A DNA stretch of 64,000 nt, from the NCBI GenBank assembly GCA_935421135.1, contig OW285194.1, positions 10,687,376-10,751,375 of the forward strand, read 5' to 3'. Below, one piece after another: positions 25,801 through 38,407 of the stretch (positions are counted from its first letter, which is position 1; the number at the start of each line of letters is the position of its first letter). The notes beneath the pieces were generated by a model. That model was not told the DNA's origin. It was given only the letters and a program-made list of their open reading frames with translations, and made no database searches. Origin of the DNA: Bugulina stolonifera (lineage: Eukaryota; Bryozoa; Gymnolaemata; Cheilostomatida; Bugulidae). The translations under genes were made by a program, and so were the position numbers.

Positions 25801-26795
25801 AAATCACTTGACGCCACTCTCTATACGCACAATGAACCACATTATACATGCTTTTATCTTTGGGGTTGGACTGACTTCTCGACATTTGAGTATTTGAGAT
25901 TAAATGCGTTAGCCTGGAAGTGGACTGTTAGAGTGACCCTGATATATCAGCAATGGAGGCAATACATCCAGGACTTTTCTGATTGCTTAAAATTAAAGTG
26001 ACTGTTTAGGACTGACTTTGAGGTTATCCTAAGAGAAATAGACTAGGATACCCGCAGTTTGTACATGGACACGATTGAGAGAACTTAGACTAAGGTTTTG
26101 GGTGATATATTGAAGGAATCTGATGATGACACTCAAAAGCGGGCACCTACACACCTCCCCCAGAATATCAAATCTTTGGTTGAGTCAAAGAAATCAGGCA
26201 AACAGGCAGTAGAAGTTATTGAAGATCGCACAAAGCATCAGGTACAGTTTTATAGAACGTCAGCCATAATAATAGTACACTGACTTACTATAACTGCATG
26301 TATTCTTATCACACTACTTAGACTTATACTAGTATGTACTTGCATGTACATGCATGCACTTAGGTGTACACACATGTACTTACAGTAGATGCACCAGTAG
26401 GAAGTGCCTAATTGGCTCTATGCAAGTTTGCATATGAAAGGCATTTATTAGGGCTCTTAGCAAATCCACTGATGAGTACGACTAGGTACACATGATCAAG
26501 TTTTTTTTACACTATAATCTGATGTAATATAAATTTTTTATTGCAAAGAATTAATGGAACCTCGCTCACCTATGGGTCTCACAAAGAAATTTCCTAACAA
26601 TAAAAGTGTTATATAGATGTATATTAGGGGTACAGTATATACATGTATTTATTATAATGAATATTCATGCAGATTCTTTCACCTACCAGCCTGGATAGGG
26701 ACATACAGAGAGACCTACAACTATCTAATGGGGCGCAGAGCGCTCTCGATATGATCCTAAGTAAACACTCTACAGATATTACTATAGAAAGCTGA
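16898..26795 (+). CDS. Single-pass membrane protein with cytosolic PDZ domain, 344 aa
   Basis: Seven exons join in phase: 16898-17051, 21814-22004, 23567-23711, 24839-24939, 25266-25433, 26089-26241, 26673-26795. The start (CCAAGATGG) has good context. A 12-residue acidic N-terminus is followed by a membrane helix at about 13-40 (LVGIISGCILGTLAVCTAIT) and then KKQSKSKLKY. The Lys-rich flank predicts N-outside, C-inside without a cleaved signal. Residues about 118-197 form a PDZ domain: the carboxylate-binding loop reads SGLGF, and GDKVLSLTI and DALTLLSYASPYPITMV match later strands. A Lys-rich stretch (GKKKKSKDKE) and a Ser/acidic-rich tail ending DITIES follow. Membrane-anchored PDZ proteins of this layout are unusual; I do not recognise a named family. 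Exon 4 could end three bases earlier. Confidence is good for the PDZ and lower for the exact N-terminus. Confidence 0.78.
17251..17391 (+). pseudogene. Decayed duplicate of the PDZ gene's membrane exon
   Basis: About 200 bp after exon 1, ACCATGGATACGGAAAGT resembles the exon 1 start (MDTES versus MADNNES) but hits TGA after six codons. A shifted frame then reads VAIVTLCLVVCCLGISQWLI, ending QSKTKSRG, against exon 1's membrane helix and QSKSKLKYIG. The copy ends with a GT at the same phase (AGAG|GTTGGT versus ATAG|GTAAGT). It looks like a tandem exon duplication broken by a frameshift and stop. Confidence 0.5.
17997..18097 (+). CDS. Possible alternative last exon of the PDZ membrane gene
   Basis: A clean acceptor (ATTCCCTTAG) precedes an open segment that takes the phase left by exon 1 (one base). 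It reads GITIHNSAKGRQPLAATPET and ends in TAG at 18095-18097 after 33 codons. Joining it to exon 1 would give an approximately 84-aa membrane protein without a PDZ domain. It could equally pair with the decayed exon copy at 17251. There is no transcript evidence. Confidence 0.3.
18181..18440. repeat. 30-bp minisatellite, about 8.6 copies
   Basis: Seven near-perfect copies (18211-18420) of a 30-bp unit starting GTAGCATGGAGACAGCATAT, with a degenerate copy before and a partial copy after. Copies differ mainly at one A/G site (GGAAAC versus GGAGAC). Because 30 is a multiple of three, repetitive open frames appear on both strands, but they have no coding support. Confidence 0.95.
19015..19027 (+). 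repeat. Poly-G tract
   Basis: Thirteen G in a row, preceded by GTGGGGA, inside intron 1 of the PDZ gene. Length may be unreliable in assembly. Confidence 0.85.
20265..20560 (-). pseudogene. Possible frameshifted coding remnant antisense in an intron
   Basis: Minus-strand sequence reads QQLEEGKVYTVYKTHEEDNL in one frame and then, after a shift near 20460, ELGAIKVSSKRAFGFQQTPD in another. The local GC content and amino-acid texture look coding, unlike the surrounding intron. No start, splice sites or family can be assigned, so a decayed retrocopy or mobile-element fragment is the simplest reading. Confidence 0.25.
22278..22963. mobile_element. Non-autonomous inverted-repeat element (MITE-like), 686 bp
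   Basis: TTATATTGTAATGGT at 22278-22292 is matched exactly by its reverse complement ACCATTACAATATAA at 22949-22963. The interior is unlike the host intron: part of it (about 22300-22340 and 22620-22740) is rich in C, G and CpG with repeated CGGCCGAC/GTCGG words. No transposase frame is visible. A target-site duplication is not clear; TA or TTA at the ends is possible. Confidence 0.6.
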
Positions 26796-27438
26796 ACTGA
26801 AATCGCAGATATGGCCAGGGTGAATGGCATCACTTTCTAGAGGGCACCTGACAGGTATTGCCACCTTCCAGAGAGCACCTCCACACTATTTTCATATAAA
26901 ATTTTGAGAGTAATTTCTAGGCCTGGAAAGGAACGGAGATTTGAAATATTGAACTCTGGACGAAGATCGCTGAATGAAAGGCATTGGTGTGGGTGGAATT
27001 AAAGAAGATGTAGGTGATATAATGTAATGTATCAGTGATATGTGTAGATGAGTCACTTCTTGTCCAGTTGACAGAGATATATGATGGATTGCTACTAATA
27101 ATTTGTTGAGAGGCTGTTAACGCTTATGGCATTCTATATCAGGTACTTGGTTAAAATTGACTGCTTTTACATAAATTTAAATTCATTGATGTCATTAGTC
27201 ATACAGGATGTTGTAAACTCTCTTTTTATCAATATTTTTGTTCAATCAAGCTAATGCTTCTATATAGTAATCCCATTATAGTAATCCCTATTATTTATCT
27301 TCACAAATGTATACTAAATCATAAAACAAATTATGGAGTCAAAAACCTATCAGAGTAGACAGGCGGTATTTAATGCATAATTTGCTCTTGAATTATAAAT
27401 GTAGCACAACTGCTGCTTTCATATTTTTATAAAATTGA

Positions 27439-27444
27439 AATAAA
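27439..27444 (+). terminator. Possible polyadenylation signal of the PDZ membrane gene
   Basis: AATAAA lies about 640 bp after the TGA stop at 26793-26795, before the convergent gene's 3' end. Confidence 0.35.
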
Positions 27445-27698
27445 TATTATATATGTGTGAGTTTTAAGGTCTTCTCTCTATGTCGTAAGATTTGAGGGTC
27501 ACCCTAGGGTATATTCATGCAGTATGTTTACAAGTTTAGCTATTTACTCCCTCTAGTTACTTATCTCTGCTTGTCTATACTTACCCCGGTAAGACCTAGA
27601 TAAGAAATGTAGGTTACACAACACAATCTCTGTTACGCCTCCCACTGATAACCTAACACAATAGACTGCGAACTGAATGAACAGCGCTACATAGAATT

Positions 27699-27717
27699 GG
27701 GGGGGGGGGGGGGGGGG
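27699..27717 (+). repeat. Poly-G tract
   Basis: Nineteen consecutive G between AATT and ATGC, in the intergenic interval between convergent genes. It has G-quadruplex potential, and its length is prone to sequencing error. Confidence 0.85.
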
Positions 27718-28200
27718 ATGCTACGATCGATCTCACTGACAAAGTGCCTATGTTACAAAATCCAATACAATTCTTTCACATTCAAAGTAACAGTTTAGAT
27801 ATTCACATTTTTCTTTTATTTTGTTTAGAATAACCACTGTTTCTACACAACTTACATTTTAATCTGGATTCCCAATTCGAGAATACTTCTGATTGGATAA
27901 AACTATAACTTAAAATAGTTTGAAAAGCTAGAGCAGGCGATTGACTGAACTAATGTAGTATAGTATGTTATTATTTACAAAGAACGAAACCTGTTAATCA
28001 TTCTAACAACCTAGTGAAATAAGTTCTCATTGATGTTTTGTTTCAAAAGCTTCAAAAAATAAATTAAGCTGCAACAGGCCAATTACTCTTTTAAAATAAA
28101 TTATGCAACAGTATGAGCAACAGCCACAAGTATAGGCCTTCTCCGGACCCTTTCATTGTATGTTGTGGGATCATGTAATAAAATATAACTAATCTAAATT

Positions 28201-31200
28201 CTAGCTACTATCGCCAAATGTCTTTGGTGAAAAACTCATAGAAAGGTTTGGTAGACTTCCTCCGGCTCTGAACTTGTTAACTAGGAAGATGATGAGGACG
28301 CCAAGTCCAGCTCCAGCGACAAGGAAGGCAATAGCTATACCAGCGGCAGCGCCTATCAACATAATGTAAAGCAACTTTTGATACGAATCTAGGGACTCTC
28401 ACTAATTATCTATTGATAGACTAGCTTCAAATAGTATGATACATTCTAAGCACTGACCAATAACTCCCCAAAACTATCCAATTACATGTAATAATTATAT
28501 GACAGTTTCATACCAACATAATATATAGTTTAGTTGGAGTTATCTCACCAGTCGATTTCAACACATAAAACTTAGATAAACAATTGACGGCCAGTAGCGA
28601 TGAACCTCGAGGTTGTACAGTAGATAAACAGGTACAGGTATATAAAAACCTAATGAAGGTCTTTGTTGTTTTTAGAGTATCCGCTAATTGTGCATCAAAT
28701 TAAAAGAAAGACAACTCCAAATTTAGAACACATTTTGCCCAAGTGGGTAGCCACGAGGAAGGTATTGCGAGTAAGGTACTGCGTATAAAAATGTATAAAC
28801 AAAATAGTATATACTTGAACCACTACAAAACAATGTTCAGTTGTAATTGCTTTGGAGAGTGTGCTAGAGGACTTTATTCTATTACGGAATAGTCAACACG
28901 CTTTGACCAGGTGGCAACAACCAAGTAGCCAGTTAGGCCACATAAATTTTAGTGTCAATTTTCAAAGTTTAATCACATTATGCACCTTTTTAATGTCAGA
29001 TCAACAAACAAGTGAGCCGAGGTAATTACCTGGGACAACTGCTCATAGTTCATTTCCCCCTCTACATAGTTACTAAACCCCCCTTAGAACATGACATGCA
29101 CATACATGTAGTCACATACTTCTAGGATAGTCTATAAATACAAACCTCCATCCAGCGTAAGTACTGGCTTAGGTACTTCCTTGGTGACAGTTTGAGTGAC
29201 GTTATGGACCTCGATGACTGTGTTGTTAACATACCTCACCGTACCGCTATTGGTTCGGTGATTAATCGAGTTTTTGATTGCCAACACTGGGTTCAGCTAC
29301 AATTAGTATGTGTGATGTAGTGCAGTGCTCAATCAACTAATTCTACCATAACAAACAAATGGAAGACATTCACCTTTATTGGGGGTTACACAAACCGTCC
29401 AATCAGAATGAAGGTAACATACAACAGCGAATGTTAAGAACTTTTGGGTTCACACCAAAGACTACAAAATCCAAAATCAAAAAAACTTCCATACAAGGAA
29501 GATGATAACTTCATCCCTAAATGCCCTTCACTTTGTATCTAATCAGCCACCAAACGACCGAAGATATTGGGTTATATATCTGTTTGCATTTGCCTGGTAA
29601 CACTTACCTTTCCATTTGCAGTTGATGACACCTCTACCACAAAGTCTCCAAGATTTATAGCCTCATCAAGCGCAGCGATGGCATCAGAGGTGGGGAGAAG
29701 GTATGAAGAAGGAAGCTTATCATTCGTACTTCCTTTAATAGTGGGCGGATCCAAGACTTGGAAACTGACTCTTATGTTTTCGCTTTTATCAGATTTCACC
29801 CACTAAAATTAAGTAAACTTATAACCAGTGACAAAGGGCGCAATTCCTTAGTGTACAGTCGATGCACCTGCTAGGTCCGTGAACACACAGATATGGGATT
29901 CAATATTTTACATGAAAATATTATGATGACATTGGGTAACATTGACAATGGCGTGCTCCATTGAACTGAGGGTAACAGGCCATCTTGAGTTTTGCATTGT
30001 CTATGTACAAGAACCCACTTTTCACAACAAGTTTAAGTTGGTTTTAAGCCTGTAACTTCAGACCAACAAATCTGCTACTTTTATACAAATCCAAAATCTG
30101 AAAATTCAAGTACTAACTGAAGTGCAGGCTAAGTTCAATTCAAGGGTTAAGTAAGGATAGGAGAACGATGGAACAAGAATTTGACAGACTTACATTCAAG
30201 TTGTTTACTCTGATGGGTGATACACCGAGATAACCTATAAGAGACGTAAACAGCCAGTAGGTGAATTCCTTCCTGTTGTTTTCCATGTTCTCTGACTGGC
30301 CACCCTCAATCTCGAAGTGAACATTAGACTTTTGGTCATCCTTGAAACAGTTAGCTACATCGTACACCCACACATCTGGTTCTTCCTCGTTGAAGTTGAA
30401 GATATTGTAAGTCATGGTCAGGCCCAGTGCCTGCGAAACAGGAAGTACAATTGGCTGTTACTAACAGATTTATGAGGCTAAACCCACATAAATTGAAGCA
30501 AAATATCATCTAGTTATTTCCTTGTAGCTACAAAGCTATACTTCTAGTCTAATAAGCAAACTACATGTATTGAATGAAATGTATTTTTGTATTTTTTTTG
30601 TATTTTGTTACTGTCGAGCCACTTGGCCATCCTCAGAAGTTTGAAACTTGTATGAGCGACAGGAGCTGGGCTCCGAGTGGAAGAGCTCACCTTCCACAAC
30701 AGGAATGCATGGTCAGTGACCACTACATCAACCTGCCACCTCAATGTGGTCACATACCCCGCCAGAATCTGGCTTCTCTTTGCGAATCAGGGCAGAGGTG
30801 GATCTTTAACGTGCGTGTTTTTGATGTAGACACTACACGGGACCTCCTGTATTATTTATACGCCCTGATTCGAACAGGCACAGCTAGGGTGAAAGACTTG
30901 CTGAAGGCCTTTGCCAGAAATGACACAGCTGGGGGTTTGAACTCACAACCTCTCACCATGTAGGGCTATTTGTCAAACAATCAACATCAAATACCTTTGA
31001 CTACAGCCAAATGTGTAGAAAGGTCTTCTAGAATACTAATGCAAATCTTTAGCAGCTTCCTAAAATTTTAAAAACATTTGCTGGTTGCTGGGGGGGGGGA
31101 GGAGCCTTAACAACATACCCCATTCTACTAGGCAACCTTTTTCTTATAGTTACTTGTAATGTGTTAATGATCTGTGAAACAATTGATACTTACAGGAACT

Positions 31201-34200
31201 TTAATCCACATTCGCAGAGGTTCCATAACTTCGATACCATTAGAAGTAGACGTCACATCAAGGTAGGATGCAGCAGCAAAGGCGATTTCAATTGTAGAGG
31301 TGACATTGTCTGGGGCACCTGCTGGGAACCCACGTCTCTCAGTAATAAACGTTAATGCCTTAATGTCTCGTACCATACGCTGTAAATAAATAATATTTTG
31401 TGAAGATCAATGTGATGAATCACATCATGTTCAAAACATCAACAGAAAATGAATACAATAACAGCACAGGTTAGCAGTACGAAGATTGCCCCTGAAAGAG
31501 CCTTGGGGATTACATCGTAGAACTAGAGAATATCCCTGTACTCAACTGAGCTGTCAGTTTTACTAGTTTTACTATCAAATTGTAGCCATGTAAAAGGGAT
31601 CAACAAGGCCTTTTAATCTTTACATAATTCCATGGAGTGCTTCACTCATGATTGGTCCAATCGCTCCACTACATACTCTATTCGACCAATCAGAATGGCT
31701 CACCTGTCCAGTGAAGGTCCAGTTCATGCGGCCTGGTTTACCATCGATGTTGAAGAACTCATTCACGGTCTTCATCCTCACATGTGTGCTGTCGACAGAA
31801 GCGACATCATAGTTCTTAATTTGCGCTAGAGGGACTATGGAGCAGTTGCCAAGCTCTACATCTTTGATATATGCCACGCCTTACAAATCAATAATTCAAT
31901 AAATTTTACCACAAATTTAAGTAGCAGCTCACATGGTAAATAATGCATACTGTACAGTGAAAGCTTCATTTCCCCAAGAGTCACTTTAGTCTGGGTTGAT
32001 GGGAATACAACAAGTATGGATTTACGCGTAGATCAGCTTAGCGCCGTGTTTACAAACTTACGTTGATAAAAATATTGACTCAACAAAAAATCGTTATGTG
32101 ATATGCACAAAAAGATAATACAATAAATACAATAAATACTGTAATATTGTATGGATTCTGTTTATTTCATCTTGGTTCACCTGTGAGGAAGTCATGGATC
32201 TCGCTGACTGGCCGATTGGCACCAGGAGCGCTGAATCCTACGATAGTTCCCATTGGAGTGTAGTCAAACCTTGACAGCATGAGAGAGGAGTCGTAGAATT
32301 CCTGTAACAGGAACAAAATATTCTAAATTGTTGTAAAGGAGCTTCAGTTCTTCTCTATAACACTAAAACAGTATTTTACTTCTATAAATCATTTACAATT
32401 GAAATTAAAGAAGATGATAATACATGTAAGTATATTTAAAACTTCTGAACTGAGCATGGACCCGATTTAATCTTCAGGGCCTTCTCGTTATCTATAAAAT
32501 TACTACGCATTTTTGAAATCAACTTAGTGTACACGCTGACACAGTAAATAATGTTTAGGCTTATTTAATCTCTGGTTATATTTTGGTAGATAACATGATG
32601 CTTTTCCTGCAAATACATGAATAAAAGAGCAGAAATGTAGATAATTTCAAATTTCCTGCAAAGCCTCAGGTCAAATTGCACTCACAGCTGATAGTTGGGT
32701 GGTCCTGTATCATACCTTAATACTGGTAAAAAGACCAGCATCCTTGTACTGTGTACTCGCGACTTGCTGAACTAACTCCGCTTCAAACGAAAAGTATCCA
32801 TTAGCAGCGATTGGTGGGAAAGTTGGGGCTGTGCTGGACCCAGCTAGAAATCCTTTAAGGTGAGGGCAGACGGTCTTGGGTGGTACCTGAGGACAGACAT
32901 AGAACATGACTTAAAATGTTCTATCAATTTGATCATGGATATAGGCCTACATGCATATTGGCATAAAGCTATTATTTCCACAAAATTCAGAGCAAAACAC
33001 ACATTGGAATGGAAAGGTCGCTATTATGGAATTAAAATGCCTCTTTAAGGGATCGTCATGTTATATTGTGTTACTGTACACAGCAGTTAATCTCAATTAC
33101 AGGCACATACCACTTATATTATAGTATTATAGGCTCACATATCCATCAAACAATATCTTCATTTTTATTCTTCAGCAGCTTCATGGTAAAAGTTAGCATA
33201 GAGAATGTAAGTGTAAGTGTAAAAGGTAGACAAACCTTAAAAAATTCTGCCTCTGATGAAGTTATGGTAGGTCTGAAATTGTTGAATGTGTATGTATGCT
33301 CGATATCACGCATGTCAGCCAGTCGACCTTTAACCTTAAGCATGACAGGCGTTGGATTGTTTCGGCCACTAGAGGGTGTCCAATCATCTTCATCTGTTAC
33401 AATTGATCATAAAAAATAGCAGCAAAAGTTTAGCTGGTGAGCAAAGACTATTCTCGTGACACATGGATATCAACTACACGTAACTAAAGCTATGGATTTA
33501 TCTTCAGGTTGAAATGTTGATAGACAGGAAGTGTATAATATGAGTCGGCATATATCTATGCTCACCTGTGAAGTACCATTCCGCTGTGACAGTGGCGTCC
33601 AGTGCAGGTATATAGTGACAGTCCCACCACCTCTCAGTCTTGATACCCATATCTAGAGTTACCTTTCCCTACAGTATTTAGGTCAAAGGTCAACATTTAG
33701 TAACAGCTAGTGTATATAGGTCAACACCTAGTGATAGCTAGCATATATAGGTCAACACGTGGTGATATCTGGTGTATATATAGCCATAGTTAATGTTTGT
33801 AGGTCAATACGCAGTCATAGGAATATAGGTAGTGTATTAATATAGGTCAATATTTGATCATAACTAGCGTATATAGGTCAACAGATACTTATTAAGACCT
33901 ACCTAGTACACAAATACAAATAGAGATGCAAAAACTCTTGGAATAGATTCAGAGTTGAAATAATTATCAGGTAGTTTCTAGTTCCATAGAAACTCCCAGG
34001 ATAGGTTGTAGGGAATGAAGAAGAGATAACTTCAAAGTAAAGACTTTAATATTGGAGCTAAGGGAGATAAATCCGATATTTTTAACCATATATTCCAGGC
34101 AAGGAAAAAGACTCTAACATACCTTGTATACAGGTGGATAAGCTTTGTTCAACATGAAAGCTGTGAGTGAAGAAAAACCGTTAGTAGAACTGGCATCGTC

Positions 34201-36119
34201 TCCGAACATAAATGTATCAGCTCCCTTTCCATCTAGCCGATAGGCATCGCAATATGTGGAACCTACAACATAGAAGATACAATAAAAGGCAGATCACTGA
34301 GACTTGCATAGTTTTATGAAAGCTATAGAAACTACAATAATATAATATGTACATTGGCAATTTGTAACATTGGAAATGTATTTGGTGCAGTTATGATACT
34401 AAACTCTACTGTAGCCACTTTCTCTCTTTCTATTATCATTAGAATTAATAGATTGCCATTTTCCTGACCAAAAGCTTTAACACATTATGTCGTGTTGAGT
34501 TCATTGGTCAACAGAGGAAATGGACATTATACTCATATTGTTGAGTAATACATAAACGCGTGGGTTATCGTGCAGTGAATAACAGCTGAAATATTATTTG
34601 TTAATTGGAAAATCGCTCCGCTTGCCACTTGCCCAATGTGTTTATCAAGACTGTAGCGTTTGACACCTGCTAACGAAATGCTCGATTGGAAGTGCTCTGG
34701 TGTGTTTCCACCTTTACCGGTATATACAATTCACATAAGTTAGTATCATCATCAGTATGGTAACTACATGTATTGGAATTAGGTCTACTACAGGATAATA
34801 TTATTGCTATGGTTGGAAAGTACATGACTCCCCCATAAGATTCCTGCTAGTGTGATTCAAGTTAGTAAAATATATGAATAAACTGAGTAGTCAACAAACC
34901 ATCGGGTAGACTGAGGATCTCCACAATCTGGTTGCTATTGAAGTCATAGATATCTCTCCCAGTAAGGGAGAGATTCTTGTATGGTCCAGTGGCTATCTTC
35001 TCAGCTATAAGAGCTCGATTGTTGGCTGAAACAAGAGGCAAATGTGAATATTACCAGTGAAGCAAGGAAGATGATCATATCGTTGCTAGTGAGGGCAATG
35101 CAAATTATACCGAGTTGACGAGGCAATGCAAATTAGATCAATAAAATTAGGTGACTGCAAATTAAGGGTAATGTTAAGGAGGACAAATAGACCAATATAA
35201 ACGAGGGCAATACATATTTGACCGATATAAATTAGGGCAAACTAGGACAACAGAATTGAGCCATAATCAATTAGATTAATATCATTTAGTTCTTAGAGTA
35301 ATGCCATATATGGGCAAGAGTAATGGCACATATGGGCAAGAGAAGTAATATAAAGTACCTGCGTCAAACAGTTCGTAAAATGATCTGGTGGTCTGGTTAA
35401 CAGCTACATACATTTCAATGTCGGAAGCGAATGCATCGGGAACAGATGGAAAATCTTTAGGCTTAGGATCTATAAAAAGAACGTCATGTTGGGTTGGTAC
35501 AAGTAGAGCCCGATATCAATGTATCTATGGATAAGGCATCTGGCTAAATACAATATACACAAGTTCATAAAATGTTATAATAGGTTTGACAATGCACATG
35601 ATTTAAAAAACTTTAAATTGTAACACCTATGTGTAAGGCAGAGACATCACATGATAGATTTATTAACGCAGAATATTTCCTGGTAGTAAATAGAAACTGA
35701 AATGAAACGAGTGACGGGTTGGCTAACCGTGTTTAAGATTATTCACTCCTTACTTTAATTTAAAATGAAGGCCACTGCAGAAAAATTAAAATGCCACAAC
35801 CTTTTATAAATAATGTGAATGTTAAGCTTATGACACGCATATTTATATTTACGCTATACGAGAAACCGATAGTATATTATTGATGTTGCTACCAACCGTA
35901 ATACAAAGGGTTAGTATTGTTTGAAGCGCATAAAATGCCAGCAGTTATTCCATATGGAAGAGTGTACAGAGAGACTGGGTATAAGTAAGAAAGAAATAAG
36001 GTAAGAGAGGACAAACCTGGTTGCTCCCTTCCCGGTTCACACACATTCTTGTTGATTCCAGCAGATGAGAGAGAGAAAAGACAGAATACAGCTGCTAATA
36101 ATAGACTGTACTTCATCAT
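28201..36119 (-). CDS. Large type I membrane glycoprotein, 709 aa (possible LolA-like family)
   Basis: Fourteen exons join in phase on the minus strand: 36119-36017, 35469-35359, 35025-34900, 34262-34123, 33668-33566, 33393-33236, 32886-32716, 32301-32181, 31879-31704, 31379-31194, 30430-30194, 29802-29608, 29296-29146, 28352-28201. Residues 1-20 are a signal peptide (MMKYSLLLAAVFCLFSLSSA). The ectodomain has sparse cysteines (STYCDAYRLDG, RWWDCHYIPALD, NCSIVPLAQ) and several N-glycosylation sequons (NLS, NQT, NCS, NWT, NVT, NNT). A membrane helix spans about 661-684 (AAAGIAIAFLVAGAGLGVLI) and is followed by a 25-residue tail ending FGDSS. Block order recalls invertebrate proteins annotated with LolA-like domains, but that is from memory and weak. 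The gene itself is well supported by exon phase. Confidence 0.8.
30575..30975 (-). mobile_element. tRNA-derived SINE in an intron, minus orientation
   Basis: Read on the minus strand, a pol III B-box-like GTGAGTTCAAACCCCC lies near the head (complement of about 30931-30948). The body contains CACGTTAAAGATCCACCTC, a core word I recall from several invertebrate SINE families. The 3' end is an A-rich tail (ACAAAATACAAAAAAAATAC). An 11-bp inverted repeat (CGAATCAGGGC at 30783-30793, complement at 30862-30872) brackets the core. The A box is not obvious. It sits between two exons of the 709-aa gene, in the same orientation as that gene. Confidence 0.6.
33669..33890. repeat. Degenerate tandem repeat next to an acceptor site
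   Basis: About six diverging copies of an approximately 30-40-bp unit containing TATAGGTCAACACCTAGTGA. It starts within a few bases of the acceptor of the exon at 33668-33566 of the 709-aa gene (minus strand) and fills most of the adjoining intron part. Confidence 0.7.
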
Positions 36120-38407
36120 GGGTGGTCTGGATCCTGCCCCTTAAATAGAGAATTACAAATTAATTCACCAAGTCTAACGGACATTAACTACAGGAAAAAA
36201 CAGTTCCCAACCACAAAGACGGATGTTACAGATTTACACACGCAAATGCCAAATAACCCATAAAAGTAAATTTTATACTACTACTTACCAATACTTGTGT
36301 AATGTTATACAGCAGCTGCCCAACTGACTTTCTCTTGCATAAAGATATACAATGAATACGCCCACCAAAGATAAGACTATCAAAGAGCAAACATCAGAGA
36401 GTATACGGTTCAGATAAAAGTAGTGCGGTTGGTCAGAGGTCCCCCACAAATTTATAGAACAGTGGTGAAGATATTCAACTAATGTCATAGATTTGATAAA
36501 GACCAAGGTGCAGCTTGGAGATGTAGAACTCTATTTACCGCAAATAGTGCTCAAGAAATTCATCGTGAAAATGCAGCGACAGCAAAAAGAGCTATTCTTT
36601 GAGCAATCAAAGAATTTTTCTAATAATAAATATAGTGGCATGTAACTTCTACAGTTCTAGCTGGAAACTCAAACAATATAGAGATGAGACAATGACGTGA
36701 CTTATTATCAGTCATGTGACATTGTAATTGTTTCCTGCGATCACATGGTGTCTGCTACGCATGTACAAGTAGAGCTGGTTGATTTTTATCTAGATTGTAT
36801 TCATAAATTTTATACCAACTAGTTTTCTTCCAACGCCTCTTGCATTAGAACTATCCATATTGGCCACAAGAGAGAAATTCTGCCCTTTGGACTACATCAG
36901 CTGACATTGCGAAACATGTGTTTTCATGCATACATAGACAAATTTAGTTGGTAAACGCGATGACTAAAATGGAACTGTTTTTGTAAGACTAAGGTCTCGG
37001 GGTGTGCCATAGGATGTTCATTATGGTGATTCAGGTTCCGTACCATTCAGTACATCACAGACTGTACCAGCCAATGGGTGTTAGCTAAGCAAACAGAGAG
37101 AGGGGCAAACTGTTTACTTGTACAGATAGAGTCAAGATATTTACTGATAAGACTTTTAGCTAAGAAATAAACTACAAAATACATACGGTTGCATTATCAT
37201 GATGTCGATGGATAATTTAATAGTTTTTAAGAAAAAATCTCTTTTGTAAGGATTGAGGGAGCAGGGCTATGGTTTAGTGAGTGAAGAGAAGAAAACCCTG
37301 GGTATGAAGCTGAACATTCTTTGAGGATGGAAAACCTTTCAATACTTGGTGCTGTAAAGACTTGCCCAAAAACAGTGCTTAAATGTGGGAGGAAGCAAAG
37401 TCAACCTTCCATGTTATGAGGGGATGAATTTAATTACAACAAAACTAATGGTGAACAGAATGGATGAGAGGTCTAGTCACTTCAAAACCCACGAAAGTTT
37501 AATTCAAAGCTATATTTCCAGGCATTGCAGGGTATGCATTGGTAAGCAGAGAAATAGGGCATGCATTGGTACATGGAGATATAGGGGATGTAGTATTAGA
37601 TATATCAAGGAATGCTGATAGGGTGATACAAGCTACCGTGGCCCAACATAATGGAGATAACGCATCTCATAACTTGATCAATATCACAGGCAGGTACTGG
37701 TAGTTTATTATCTAAGTCTATGTATACACGAATATGGTGAGCTGTCAGACCATCAGCTGATATGACCATACATAATGTAGGCTCGATATTGTATCCACAC
37801 ACAAGTTATATAACAGCCATTCTACTTCTCACTCCATAAATCATTGACAATCACTATGATAATGTTGATAGTTCATTTGAAATTGTAAGAAAAATGTATT
37901 AGATGAGCGTAGTACACTGTGGTCTGGTCACTGTAGTGTTATATCTTAGGATACATTCTCCATTCTCCCCATTTATGGTCATCGTTCACCACTAACGAAC
38001 CAATGCCTACTAGAACCAATATTACACACATATATGTCCAACCAAAAATATTATCATTACCAGCTTCGCTTGCCAATAAACTAGAATGAAACTCGTACAA
38101 GCTATCTTGATTTGTTGGGTTTTGTGAAAATTAGCAAATTTAAATTTTGCGGCGTGATAAATAGTTTATTTAATATTATTGAAGTTTAATAATCATATAC
38201 AACATGTGGATGTAAAATCATTGAACACTTGGAATAGTTTATGTTATGGTAATCATTGCGTCATTACTATTGCTAGTGAGGGCTAAAAGTCGATATCAAA
38301 AACCTACATTCAATTGCATTATTACATTTTAAGGCACTGGTTAGGCAGGTAAACAACTAAGATGGTTATTTATACCTGCGATACACATGACAACCACTAG
38401 AGAAGCG
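36120..38407. other. Intergenic DNA between two minus-strand genes
   Basis: This holds the promoter side of the 709-aa gene and the 3' end of the IRP gene. Isolated open frames (36285-36506 minus, 37385-37618 plus) have no in-phase partners. No clear element is recognised. Confidence 0.5.

Larger units (their letters stand above)
26796..28200. other. Intergenic DNA between convergent genes
   Basis: It contains the 3' region of the PDZ gene (plus), a 19-base poly-G tract at 27699-27717 and, on the minus strand, an AATAAA (27815-27820 as TTTATT) suited to the gene ending at 28201. I see no coding exon. Confidence 0.55.

Noticed and set aside
30574..30963. Plus-strand 129-codon ORF
   Set aside because: It lies entirely within, and antisense to, the SINE; the open frame is incidental.
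36285..36506. 73-codon minus ORF with a hydrophobic stretch upstream of the 709-aa gene
   Set aside because: The 709-aa gene has its own start and signal peptide at 36119; no splice links the ORF to it.
37385..37618. 77-codon plus ORF between the 709-aa and IRP genes
   Set aside because: Contains short duplicated words (GCATTGG, AGGG(C)ATGCATTGG) that look like local repeat; no exon partners.
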